Part shown: in pieces, positions 1-5,719 of the stretch
How the letters are laid out: the number at the start of each line of letters is the position of its first letter
Numbering within the stretch: position 1 is the stretch's first letter
Assembly (NCBI GenBank): GCA_008636095.1
Contig: VSJD01000240.1
Span: forward strand, 1 to 10,000
From: Kiritimatiellota bacterium
Lineage (GTDB): Bacteria; Verrucomicrobiota; Kiritimatiellia; JAAZAB01
Length of the DNA stretch: 10,000 nt
Direction: 5' to 3'
Made by a program: the position numbers and the translations under genes
Notes under the pieces: model-generated
What the model was told of the DNA's origin: nothing
Databases searched by the model: none
What the model saw: the letters and a program-made list of their open reading frames with translations, nothing else

Positions 1-16
1 AGCGCCATTCGTGTCA

Positions 17-157
17 GACTTAAATATTAAACAATCAGATTAACAGCCAGTTCTCAGGCTAATCCTTTCGCTTTCCCCGTTGCGTTGCCATGGGCCCTCA
101 TGGTGTTCCTTGTCTATCTCGCCCGTCTGGTCAAGTATATTATTTAATATTTAAGTC
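17..157. repeat. 19-nt inverted pair, arms 17-35 and 139-157
   Basis: The left arm reads GACTTAAATATTAAACAAT. The reverse complement of the right arm is the same except for one base, so 18 of 19 positions match. The arms are 103 nt apart, too far for a simple terminator. Two copies of one AT-rich motif in opposite orientation in GC-rich surroundings could be paired protein-binding sites or the ends of a small element. The function is unknown. Confidence 0.6.
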
Positions 158-175
158 CGATCCAGACGCCCAAAG

Positions 176-214
176 CGTATATTTCACGGACGCTTCTTGC
201 CCGTGAAATATACG
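176..214 (-). terminator. Perfect 14-bp hairpin just after the glycosidase-like gene
   Basis: Arms 176-189 and 201-214 are perfectly complementary over 14 bp (CGTATATTTCACGG) around an 11-nt loop. The hairpin begins two bases past the stop codon of the leftward gene. There is no long U tract after the stem on the minus strand, so it may act as a 3' mRNA-stabilising stem rather than a classical intrinsic terminator. Confidence 0.5.
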
Positions 215-216
215 AG

Positions 217-2430
217 TTAAGTGCTTTTCACGGTCCATAGCGGGCGCAGTGCTTCACAGTTCAACGCTTTTTCGCGCAGGTCCTGGAGCGTGTAGGCATA
301 TTGGTTGGTGGCTTCGAACCCGATCCGCGAATCGCGGCGCGCAATCGCGTGCAAGGTCACAGCAAGTTGTTGTTCCTCATCCAGGATCTCCAGCACCCGT
401 GCGCGGGACGCCGCATCGGTCTTCGTCCGGTTGCGGACAAACACGATTTGCAGGTAAGTACTGCGAAAGTGACAATAGGCCGCGGTGGCCACCCGCTCCA
501 AGTCATCAAACGTGGTGCGGTGGCCGGCATCCACGCGCGGCGCAGCCTGGCGCAGGATCTCAAGACCGCGGTGCCAACCCTCGCTCAGTTTGACAAACTG
601 CTGCTCGAAGACCTCTTCGGGATAAATAGAACACCAGCCCTTCAGGCAGTCATAGGGATCGCCGACCATGGTGGCCGCGTAGCCGGTGGGTTCGGCGTAA
701 AGCAGGTTTTTAGGACCGACATTTTGCGGTGCCACATACGCTACACTGACATCAAACGGGAACTCTCGGAATGCCGCGCTGAAGGTACGCCAGGCTGAGC
801 GGATTGCATCTCCGGCGGCGCCGAAGCTTGCGGATGCCAATTGATCGGCGCTGTTTTTTAACAGATGCAGATTTCCGGCGGGATACCCACCCAGGGTCCA
901 GCTTAACATCAGGCCCTTGACACCGGCTTTGGCCAGCCGGTCCAGATACTCCTCGACCAGGTCCGGGACCGGCAGGTAGGGGAGCGCGCTGCATTCCCAA
1001 GAATTATTGACCTGTACCTTGGCCACGGTTTTGAGCCCGCGACGGTGCGCATGCTCCCACAGCGATAGCGAGCGCGGACTGGGTCCCGGGTTGGAAATCG
1101 AATAATCCACGACCGACCCTTTTACGCCGCCGATATTCGTCGGTAAGCCCCATTCGCTGACGCACATAAGCCAGACGTCATCCGGTAACATATCCACGAC
1201 CTCGTGCGCCCATTCCTTGTGCCAGGCCCAGTCCCAGACGATCACCGGCACCTTGGGGTTAACACTATGCACGCCTTCGGCAATCAGACGATTGACCTCC
1301 GCCACCATTTCGGCGGGGTTGCGCTGGGAACAGCGCGGGCAGGTGGTGACGACGGGCTCGGAGGAACTGCGCGAGAAACAATGCGTCAGGTTTTCCGACA
1401 TGGTGATTGTAAAGACACCACCCAGGCGCGGCACTTGCTGAAACAACCATGCGGCGCCCCGCTTAAGCAAGTCCTGCACTTCCGGCAATGCCGTACATAG
1501 TGAACCATCTACACCGTTATATTCGATCCCTTTCAGTTCAGGATGTTCCTGGAAAAACGCCAGGGGCATACAGCGCGGTTCGTTGAGATAGGTAATCACG
1601 GAAATCCCGAAACGAGCCGTGCGCTCCGTGAGCTCGTGCAGGGATTCCAAGCGCCGCTCGTGGCCTTCGGAATAGCGGCCGAATTTGTCCCAGGGATAAA
1701 GCGTATATAAAATAACCGGCAGCCAGACGGCATTGACTCCCAGGGCTGCCAGGCGCGCCAAGAGCCCGTCAGGGTAGGGGTTGAGGGCGGGATTAATCAA
1801 TGGATCGCCATAGACGGCGCAATATGAGTAGATAAGCCGTAAATCAAAATTGCGGTTGTCAGGAAAGGTCGGCGCTTTGATCGGGACAACCGATGCGGAT
1901 AACTCGAAGTCTTTGAGAAATCCGAATGGCTCGTCGGTGTCCGGCGCCTGGATGTCGGGAAAATGACGCTTCATGCTTTCCCGAATTCGGCTGGTATGCT
2001 CGCGCTCGGAAGGTGTTAAAGCCCGGAATATCGCCGGCTCGACCTTCGGCTTCAAATTCCCTAATTTGCACCAGAGGAAATCCTCCTCTTTCAGGATATA
2101 AGCCAGGCGGTCGGCAGTCCAGCCCAGGAGCTCCAGCAATTGTTCATAAGGCAGGAGGTGCCAATTGGCCCGGATGATGGTCACATAGCCGCGTTCCAGC
2201 CAGCGCGGACTCACGTGCGGCGGTACGCGCAAACCCAAGTCGGCGGCCAGCTTAATAATTGTGGCCTCGTCGGTCTTGAGCACGCGCGCCAGGGTGGCCG
2301 GCGGAACCATTTCCCAGTTGCGCCAGATCACGGCCTGAAAACGGGTTGGGAAATGGGGAAAGGACAGGGCTTTAGGTTCGGTTCCAACAGGCAATTCTTT
2401 TATTGTAGTCGTTCTACTATGTTTATTCAT
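217..2430 (-). CDS. Putative TIM-barrel glycoside hydrolase-like protein
   Basis: This 737-residue protein has no signal peptide and is probably cytoplasmic. Residues about 31-66 and 83-118 form two related helical units with an NW...P...L pattern (RNWEMVPPATL and ANWHLLPYEQL). Residues about 195-530 look like a TIM barrel of the sort found in GH20-like and alpha-glucuronidase-like enzymes: GVNAVWLPVILY, TYLNEPR, TMSENLTH (Glu346), a CPRC motif at 364-367, VIVWDWAW and SWTLGG. The C-terminal 190 residues are helical. Glu346 is a plausible acid/base, but I cannot align it to a named catalytic site. The start is 44 bp after the M24 gene stop, with an AGGA motif 11 nt upstream of the ATG, so it is probably the last gene of an operon with the M24 gene and the LacI regulator. 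A carbohydrate substrate is inferred from fold and context; the exact family is not established. Confidence 0.65.
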   Translation of the reverse strand: MNKHSRTTTIKELPVGTEPKALSFPHFPTRFQAVIWRNWEMVPPATLARVLKTDEATIIKLAADLGLRVPPHVSPRWLERGYVTIIRANWHLLPYEQLLELLGWTADRLAYILKEEDFLWCKLGNLKPKVEPAIFRALTPSEREHTSRIRESMKRHFPDIQAPDTDEPFGFLKDFELSASVVPIKAPTFPDNRNFDLRLIYSYCAVYGDPLINPALNPYPDGLLARLAALGVNAVWLPVILYTLYPWDKFGRYSEGHERRLESLHELTERTARFGISVITYLNEPRCMPLAFFQEHPELKGIEYNGVDGSLCTALPEVQDLLKRGAAWLFQQVPRLGGVFTITMSENLTHCFSRSSSEPVVTTCPRCSQRNPAEMVAEVNRLIAEGVHSVNPKVPVIVWDWAWHKEWAHEVVDMLPDDVWLMCVSEWGLPTNIGGVKGSVVDYSISNPGPSPRSLSLWEHAHRRGLKTVAKVQVNNSWECSALPYLPVPDLVEEYLDRLAKAGVKGLMLSWTLGGYPAGNLHLLKNSADQLASASFGAAGDAIRSAWRTFSAAFREFPFDVSVAYVAPQNVGPKNLLYAEPTGYAATMVGDPYDCLKGWCSIYPEEVFEQQFVKLSEGWHRGLEILRQAAPRVDAGHRTTFDDLERVATAAYCHFRSTYLQIVFVRNRTKTDAASRARVLEILDEEQQLAVTLHAIARRDSRIGFEATNQYAYTLQDLREKALNCEALRPLWTVKST

Positions 2431-2474
2431 TAAGGAATGCGTCCTGGTGCAATGTTTGCCTCGTCAAGGATCGG

Positions 2475-3641
2475 CTATGTCAAAAATCGGCGGTCCATCG
2501 CCGGGCTCAAGGGCACGGCGCCCTCGGCGGTGATTTCATAGCCGGTCTCGATGCGCGTGCCATTGAATTCCGGGTGCCCGAAAAAGCTGACATCCACGCA
2601 GACGGTCATGCCCGGCTTGAGGATGTCGTCGCTGTTGGGACCGAAAAAGGGCGACTCGGCCTCATGCAAGCCGATCGTATGCACAAACGGGCACACGAGG
2701 TATTTCGTGAACCCGTGTTTGTTAAAATAGGCCCGCGCCGGGGCGTCAATCTCCCGGCCCTTGCGACCGACGACCAGTTGTTCCTTGGTCAGACGGAATG
2801 CCTCTTTCAAATGCCGCAAGCACTCCTGCTGGCGCTTGGTATAATTGCCCGAGACCGGCAGGACGTCGCCTACCACGCCGGCATAGCCTTGCACCTTGGG
2901 CGCGATGCCGATCATCACCAGCTCGCCGGCCACCAGGGGCTTTGAGCTCGCCGTGGGCACCACGGCATTGGAACGCAGGCCGCTACCGACAATGGCGCTG
3001 AAGCCGAACCCAGTTGCCCCGCGACTGCGCGCGGCGAATTCACCCGCCGCGGCCACCTCGATTTCGGTGACGCCGGCGGCCACTTTGGCCTGCATGGCTT
3101 CGTAAGCACAGTCGGCCAGTTGAAACGCGGCACGAATTTGCGCGCGCTCCCATTCTGATTTTACATAACGCAGACGGACAAAGGCGTCGGTTATATCCAC
3201 CAGTTCGCAATCGTGCATACCCTCCACGATCTGGCGGTAGCAGTCCGCCGGCATCCGTCCCCCGCCCACCAGGCCGATACGCTTGATGGACTTCAATGTG
3301 CGGTTCAGTTCCGCAAACAACATGGGAAAATCGCTGATGACGGCATTGGGATATTCCTCATTGGGTACCATGAACACGGGAAAGTTGCGCGTTTCCTTGA
3401 TGGCGCTGTCCAGCTTGGCGAAGGGTTCACTCTCCGGGCCGCCCAGGATCATGGGTGAGCCTTCGCGCGGCACCAGCACCGCCCCGCTCTCAAACTGGGG
3501 ACACCAGCCGGTCAGGTACCAGCCATTGCCGATGTTAAACTCGTCGTAATAAACCAGCGCCATATCAAGCTTCTGGTCCCGCAACAATTTGCGCACCTGT
3601 TCCATCCGTGTGTCCCGTTCCTGGTCAGTTAGATAGGCCAT
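2475..3641 (-). CDS. M24-family (creatinase/Xaa-Pro peptidase fold) protein
   Basis: The 388-residue product has the two-part layout of the family: an N-terminal creatinase-N-like domain (about 1-155) and a C-terminal pita-bread domain (about 160-385). Family landmarks include an IVGSG stretch, HTIGLHE (His321, Glu327) and RIETGYEI (Glu365). Active M24 metallopeptidases bind two metals through Asp, Asp, His, Glu, Glu. Here the first Asp position falls on Gly245 and the second on Val256 (Asp259 is nearby), while the usual first Glu in the late motif appears to be Asp350. Such losses are known in creatinase-type members that do not use metals, so this may be a C-N hydrolase or a non-peptidase rather than an aminopeptidase. 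An AAGGAG Shine-Dalgarno (3650-3655) sits 8 nt before the ATG. It lies between the LacI and glycosidase-like genes in the same direction. Confidence 0.85.
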   Translation of the reverse strand: MAYLTDQERDTRMEQVRKLLRDQKLDMALVYYDEFNIGNGWYLTGWCPQFESGAVLVPREGSPMILGGPESEPFAKLDSAIKETRNFPVFMVPNEEYPNAVISDFPMLFAELNRTLKSIKRIGLVGGGRMPADCYRQIVEGMHDCELVDITDAFVRLRYVKSEWERAQIRAAFQLADCAYEAMQAKVAAGVTEIEVAAAGEFAARSRGATGFGFSAIVGSGLRSNAVVPTASSKPLVAGELVMIGIAPKVQGYAGVVGDVLPVSGNYTKRQQECLRHLKEAFRLTKEQLVVGRKGREIDAPARAYFNKHGFTKYLVCPFVHTIGLHEAESPFFGPNSDDILKPGMTVCVDVSFFGHPEFNGTRIETGYEITAEGAVPLSPAMDRRFLT

Positions 3642-3649
3642 GGTTTGAT

Positions 3650-3655
3650 CTCCTT
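3650..3655 (-). promoter_or_regulatory. Shine-Dalgarno of the M24 gene
   Basis: AAGGAG lies on the minus strand 8 nt upstream of the ATG at 3641. It is a strong match and fixes the start. It directly follows the heptamer repeat tract. Confidence 0.8.
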
Positions 3656-3688
3656 ATGGTTAATGGTCAACGATTAATGGTTAATGTC
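3654..3688. repeat. Heptamer tandem repeat (TAATGGT type)
   Basis: Five consecutive 7-nt units read on the plus strand as TTATGGT, TAATGGT, CAACGAT, TAATGGT, TAATGTC. The tract abuts the ribosome binding site of the M24 gene and would lie in its 5' leader or the lacI-M24 intercistronic mRNA. Copy-number change here could alter spacing upstream of the gene, but this is inference. Confidence 0.7.
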
Positions 3689-3733
3689 CCTGCAGTTCGC
3701 GCCGAGCCTCGAACTGTCACTGCATGGCGCCTG

Positions 3734-3794
3734 CCCTCCGACTTGTCCCGCCGAAGTGGCTTCACGTAGGGGGAAGCGCCCGGGCGAAGGAGGG
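3734..3794. repeat. GC-rich imperfect hairpin in the lacI-M24 gap
   Basis: CCCTCC (3734-3739) pairs with GGAGGG (3789-3794). Inside are GAAG-TGG-CTTC and the palindrome CGCCCGGGCG. The left part (ACTTGTCCCGCCGAAG) resembles ACTTTGTCCGCCGGAG at 5627-5642 in the trpR-trpB2 gap, which suggests two degenerate copies of one interspersed repeat. It could also attenuate read-through from lacI, but there is no U tract. Confidence 0.5.
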
Positions 3795-3798
3795 TCTG

Positions 3799-4854
3799 TC
3801 ACTTGCCCTCCACCGTCGTACTTTCGCGCACGACCAGTGTCGGCGCCAATTGAATACGGCATGTTGAAGTTGAGTTTTGCTCGCGGGCAAAGAGTTGTTC
3901 GACGGTTATCTGTCCCAAGCGCTGATAATCCATCTCTACCGTGGTTAGGCTGGGAATGGTATGCAGTCCGACCGGGAGTCCATCGCAGCCGGCCACGGCC
4001 ACTTGCCGTGGAACGGCAATGCCCGCCTCATGCAGGGCCCGCAAGACGCCCAGTGCCATTTCATCATTTGTGAACACGGCGTCAAAGGATACGCCCGCTG
4101 CCAGCGCGGAGGCCACGGCCTGCCGGGCGCCCTGCGCGGTGAAATCCGTGGCCATGATCCGTTTCTCGTCTATACCCTCCTGACGCCACTGGAAAACTTC
4201 GCGGTAACCGCGTTCGATGTCCCGTGAAAAATAATGATCCACCGGACCTTTGATCAGCAGAATTCGCCGCCGCCCGCTGTCCAGGAGATGACGCACGGCC
4301 AGGCGGGCCGCCTCTACGTTGTCGAAGCCGATGTATTCATAAGGCCCGGTCAGTCCCGCGTTTCCGGTCTGATCCACGAGAATGGGGTGCGGTGCCAGGT
4401 CCAACAGGCTTTGCATCCGGTCGTTGGGGAAATAGCCGATGATCAGCAGGTTGGTTGGCTTGGTTCGGCGCAGGGCGTCACACAACATTAGAAACTGATC
4501 GTAATCGTTGCCGCACGTCCGGATCAGACAGTCGCAACTGTGCCAGCTGAGCTCGCGTTCGATGGCAACCATCAGGCGGGCATGATAGAGATTGCCGCCG
4601 CCGATGGCCGTGCCGATCACAATTTCTGTCGGTTGTCCGGCAACGGCAGGCGCTCGACGCGGCCGACCAAAGCGCCCATTGACCTGGTAACCGGATTTTT
4701 CCGCCATGGCTCGGATGCGCCGCTGGGTTTGCGAAGCCACGGATACCCCCGAGCGCAAGGCGCGGCTGACGGTCATGGGGCTGACCCCGCAGGCTTTGGC
4801 CAGGGCCGCCATGGTGAGCGCTTTCTTTTGGGAGCGAGCAGAATGGCGTTTCAT
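3799..4854 (-). CDS. LacI-family transcriptional regulator
   Basis: The 351-residue protein has the LacI layout. A helix-turn-helix occupies about residues 15-36 (AALAKACGVSPMTVSRAL), followed by a hinge-region segment. A periplasmic-binding-protein-like sensor domain runs from about 77 to the end, with GPYEYIGFDN, AARLAVRHLL, FTNDEMALGVL and AVAGCDGLP at the expected places. Members bind operators as dimers and respond to a small sugar-like effector. It is the first gene of the leftward cluster, so it probably controls itself and the downstream M24 and glycosidase-like genes. M1 is chosen because no ATG, GTG or TTG codon lies in frame just upstream. There is no Shine-Dalgarno sequence before M1, and the promoter predicts transcription starting at it. 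The alternative, Met15, would cut into the first HTH helix. The C-terminus ends with the usual short tail after the sensor domain. Confidence 0.93.
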   Translation of the reverse strand: MKRHSARSQKKALTMAALAKACGVSPMTVSRALRSGVSVASQTQRRIRAMAEKSGYQVNGRFGRPRRAPAVAGQPTEIVIGTAIGGGNLYHARLMVAIERELSWHSCDCLIRTCGNDYDQFLMLCDALRRTKPTNLLIIGYFPNDRMQSLLDLAPHPILVDQTGNAGLTGPYEYIGFDNVEAARLAVRHLLDSGRRRILLIKGPVDHYFSRDIERGYREVFQWRQEGIDEKRIMATDFTAQGARQAVASALAAGVSFDAVFTNDEMALGVLRALHEAGIAVPRQVAVAGCDGLPVGLHTIPSLTTVEMDYQRLGQITVEQLFAREQNSTSTCRIQLAPTLVVRESTTVEGK

Positions 4855-4861
4855 ACCGGAT

Positions 4862-4889
4862 ACTATAACAATAATAATGTTAAAGTCAA
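4862..4889 (-). promoter_or_regulatory. Sigma70-like promoter of the lacI-type gene
   Basis: On the minus strand TTGACT (4884-4889) and TATAGT (4862-4867) are separated by 16 bp. The expected transcription start, about 7 nt past the -10 box, falls at 4854-4856, on or beside the ATG at 4854. This would give a leaderless or nearly leaderless mRNA. Confidence 0.6.
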
Positions 4890-4897
4890 CAATTATT
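4873..4897. promoter_or_regulatory. Candidate operator over the lacI -35 box
   Basis: AATAATGTT (4873-4881) and AACAATTATT (4888-4897) form an inverted repeat with a one-base bulge around a 6-nt centre, covering the -35 hexamer. A LacI-family protein bound here would block its own promoter. The site lacks the central CG common in LacI-family operators, so the call is tentative. Confidence 0.35.
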
Positions 4898-4927
4898 TTT
4901 GGTATATAGGAAATTGGAGGTCAGAGC

Positions 4928-4972
4928 AAAAAACGAAAGGCCATGATGCGATCTCATGGCCTCTCGTTTTTT
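4928..4972. terminator. Strong bidirectional intrinsic terminator
   Basis: Arms 4928-4946 and 4954-4972 pair over 19 bp with one mismatch and a 7-nt loop. The stem is GC-rich in its middle (GGCCATGA/TCATGGCC) and ends in A6 on one side and T6 on the other, so it works in either direction. Its main client is the mini-gene ending at 4991 on the minus strand. It also insulates the lacI promoter just beyond it. Confidence 0.9.
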
Positions 4973-4990
4973 CGGTATGAACCGTGCGTG

Positions 4991-5065
4991 TTATTTTTTA
5001 CTTTTCTTCGATTTTTTGGTCTTTTTGGCTTTCTTGACCGGTTTGCATCCGCAAGATTTACACAT
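4991..5065 (-). CDS. 24-residue Cys- and Lys-rich small protein
   Basis: The ORF has ATG at 5065 and TAA at 4991. The peptide starts MCKSCGCKPV, giving a CxxCxC motif at residues 2-7, and continues with a basic tail of Lys pairs separated by Ala, Thr or Ser. Twelve or more of the 24 residues are Lys. Everything a real gene needs is present: a promoter (TTGACA, 17-bp spacer, TATCAT), a leader of about 37 nt, the Shine-Dalgarno AAGGAGGTGA about 6 nt before ATG, and a strong terminator 20 bp after the stop. Three closely spaced cysteines suggest metal or redox chemistry, and the basic tail suggests nucleic acid or ribosome binding; both are inference. I do not recognise a named family. It is monocistronic and divergent from trpR. 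Confidence 0.8.
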   Translation of the reverse strand: MCKSCGCKPVKKAKKTKKSKKSKK

Positions 5066-5070
5066 AATGC

Positions 5071-5080
5071 TCACCTCCTT
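5071..5080 (-). promoter_or_regulatory. Near-perfect Shine-Dalgarno of the mini-gene
   Basis: AAGGAGGTGA on the minus strand is complementary to the 3' end of 16S rRNA over about ten bases, 5 nt before the ATG at 5065. It is the best ribosome binding site in the window and supports genuine, probably high, translation. Confidence 0.85.
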
Positions 5081-5108
5081 TAGAGGAAAGGACAACTAAA
5101 TTATTAAT

Positions 5109-5137
5109 ATGATAAAGCGTTCACTCGGTTATGTCAA
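5109..5137 (-). promoter_or_regulatory. Near-consensus promoter of the mini-gene
   Basis: A perfect -35 TTGACA (5132-5137), a 17-bp spacer and a -10 TATCAT (5109-5114) are read on the minus strand. The predicted start near 5102 leaves a leader of about 37 nt. This is the strongest promoter match in the window. Confidence 0.75.
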
Positions 5138-5158
5138 TCAAATTGTGGCGAAAAAAGC

Positions 5159-5186
5159 TTGCGTCACCCCTTTGCGCCGCTATCCT
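5159..5186 (+). promoter_or_regulatory. Possible trpR promoter
   Basis: TTGCGT (5159-5164) and TATCCT (5181-5186) are 16 bp apart. The match is only moderate. A start would fall near 5193, inside the CTGTAGGT repeat pair, about 29 nt before the chosen ATG. Confidence 0.3.
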
Positions 5187-5202
5187 GTAGGTTTCTGTAG
5201 GT
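5184..5202 (+). promoter_or_regulatory. CTGTAGGT direct repeat, candidate operator
   Basis: CTGTAGGT occurs at 5185-5192 and 5195-5202, 10 bp apart, so both copies face the same side of the helix. The pair overlaps the likely trpR start site. It lacks the CTAG half-sites of enterobacterial TrpR operators, so assigning it to autoregulation is inference. Confidence 0.35.
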
Positions 5203-5221
5203 AATAACAACGGGAATGCCC

Positions 5222-5500
5222 ATGTCCAAGAAAGCCTTGAACGAGCTGGCCGTCGTGCTGGCCGATACGCACGATCCCTCCGCCATGCGGGATTTGCTCG
5301 AGGCCCTGCTCACACCCCGGGAGCGGGTGCGGCTGGCCCTGCGTTGGCGCCTGGTCTGCCTGCTGACTTCCGGCATGCATCAGCGCTCGATTGCCCGGCA
5401 ACTGGGCATCAGCCTCTGCAATATCACGCGCGGCTCCCGTGAACTGAAACGGCGGCCCGTGTTTCGACAGAAGGTCAGTCAATTTGTTCGTGATCAATGA
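5222..5500 (+). CDS. trpR: TrpR-family transcriptional repressor
   Basis: The 92-residue protein resembles the Trp repressor of enterobacteria (108 residues) along most of its length. LLEALLTPRERVRLALRWRLVCLL matches the [24 protein letters not shown] region, followed by a helix-turn-helix (RSIARQLGISLCNITRGSRELK) with the signature ITRGS (TrpR has the same ITRGS). TrpR is an all-helical dimer that binds operators when loaded with tryptophan. The ATG at 5222 has GGGA 6 nt upstream; an in-frame ATG at 5216 would add two residues but lacks a placed Shine-Dalgarno. It precedes trpB2 on the same strand, so control of tryptophan synthesis or indole salvage is likely. Related YerC/YecD-type proteins are a weaker alternative. 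Confidence 0.85.
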   Translation: MSKKALNELAVVLADTHDPSAMRDLLEALLTPRERVRLALRWRLVCLLTSGMHQRSIARQLGISLCNITRGSRELKRRPVFRQKVSQFVRDQ

Positions 5501-5506
5501 AATTAG

Positions 5507-5521
5507 GCCCCGCGGCGGGGC
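5507..5521 (+). terminator. Short GC hairpin after trpR
   Basis: GCCCCG and CGGGGC pair over 6 bp with a 3-nt loop, 6 nt past the trpR stop. The downstream tract (ACCTTTAAC) is a poor U run, so termination would be partial at best. Confidence 0.4.
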
Positions 5522-5543
5522 ACCTTTAACAACAGAGATTAGC

Positions 5544-5604
5544 CACAAAAATGCACAAGATTCACAAACATGATAAATTGATGCGCTTTTTTATGCTTTT
5601 TGTG
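5544..5604. repeat. CACAA direct repeats within an inverted pair
   Basis: Three direct units start with CACAA (CACAAAAATG at 5544, CACAAGATT at 5554, CACAAACATG at 5563). The first also pairs with GCTTTTTGTG at 5595-5604. AT-rich and non-coding, it lies in the trpR-trpB2 gap. It may be a degenerate interspersed repeat or an mRNA leader stem. No Trp-rich leader peptide and no T-box consensus is visible here. Confidence 0.45.
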
Positions 5605-5620
5605 TCCGTCAGTTGACGGA
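5605..5620. promoter_or_regulatory. 16-nt palindromic candidate operator upstream of trpB2
   Basis: TCCGTCA-GT-TGACGGA has perfect 7-bp arms around a 2-nt centre. This size and symmetry suit a dimeric helix-turn-helix protein such as the adjacent TrpR. It is not the CTAG-type site of E. coli. Confidence 0.4.
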
Positions 5621-5631
5621 TGGCAACTTTG

Positions 5632-5660
5632 TCCGCCGGAGGCGGATCCGCCTTTGGCGG
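5632..5660. repeat. Tandem TCCGCC/GGCGGA hairpins
   Basis: Two consecutive stem-loops, TCCGCC-GGA-GGCGGA and TCCGCC-TTT-GGCGGA, together form a larger palindrome. The second is followed by AAAATTTCTTAG. This is the form of a dispersed GC-rich repeat, and as RNA it could attenuate transcription into trpB2. The -35-like TTGGCG of the trpB2 promoter lies inside it. Confidence 0.6.
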
Positions 5661-5681
5661 AAAATTTCTTAGCATTAAAAT
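5654..5681 (+). promoter_or_regulatory. Possible trpB2 promoter
   Basis: TTGGCG (5654-5659), a 16-bp spacer and TAAAAT (5676-5681). The -10 is good and the -35 is partial. A start near 5688 would leave a leader of about 32 nt containing a small CGGG/CCCG stem and an AAAGGA ribosome binding site. Confidence 0.4.
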
Positions 5682-5719
5682 AAAGCCGGGTGCAAGCCCG
5701 CCGAAAGGAATAATTCACC

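Larger units (their letters stand above)
1..216. other. Intergenic region with inverted repeats, no gene seen
   Basis: I see no credible coding region here. The stretch holds an imperfect 19-nt inverted pair (17-35 and 139-157), a short CCATG/CATGG inverted repeat at 88-103, CGTCTGG/CCAGACG arms at 124-130 and 162-168 flanking the AT-rich right arm, and a perfect hairpin at 176-214. It lies downstream of the glycosidase-like gene, which is read leftward into it. The AT-rich arms could belong to a promoter or operator for a gene beyond the left edge, but that cannot be judged from this window. Confidence 0.7.

Noticed and set aside
3684..4073. Plus-strand ORF over the lacI-M24 gap
   Set aside because: It overlaps the conserved LacI C-terminus, has no ribosome binding site, and its N-terminal part covers structured non-coding repeats.
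5145..5163. TGGC...TTGC upstream of trpR as a sigma54 promoter
   Set aside because: The GG and GC pairs are 14 bp apart instead of the required 12.
5521..5719. Trp attenuator, T-box or riboswitch before trpB2
   Set aside because: No leader ORF with Trp codons, no T-box consensus and no known aptamer core is visible. A short ORF at 5581 (MRFFMLFVSVS) has no Trp and no ribosome binding site.
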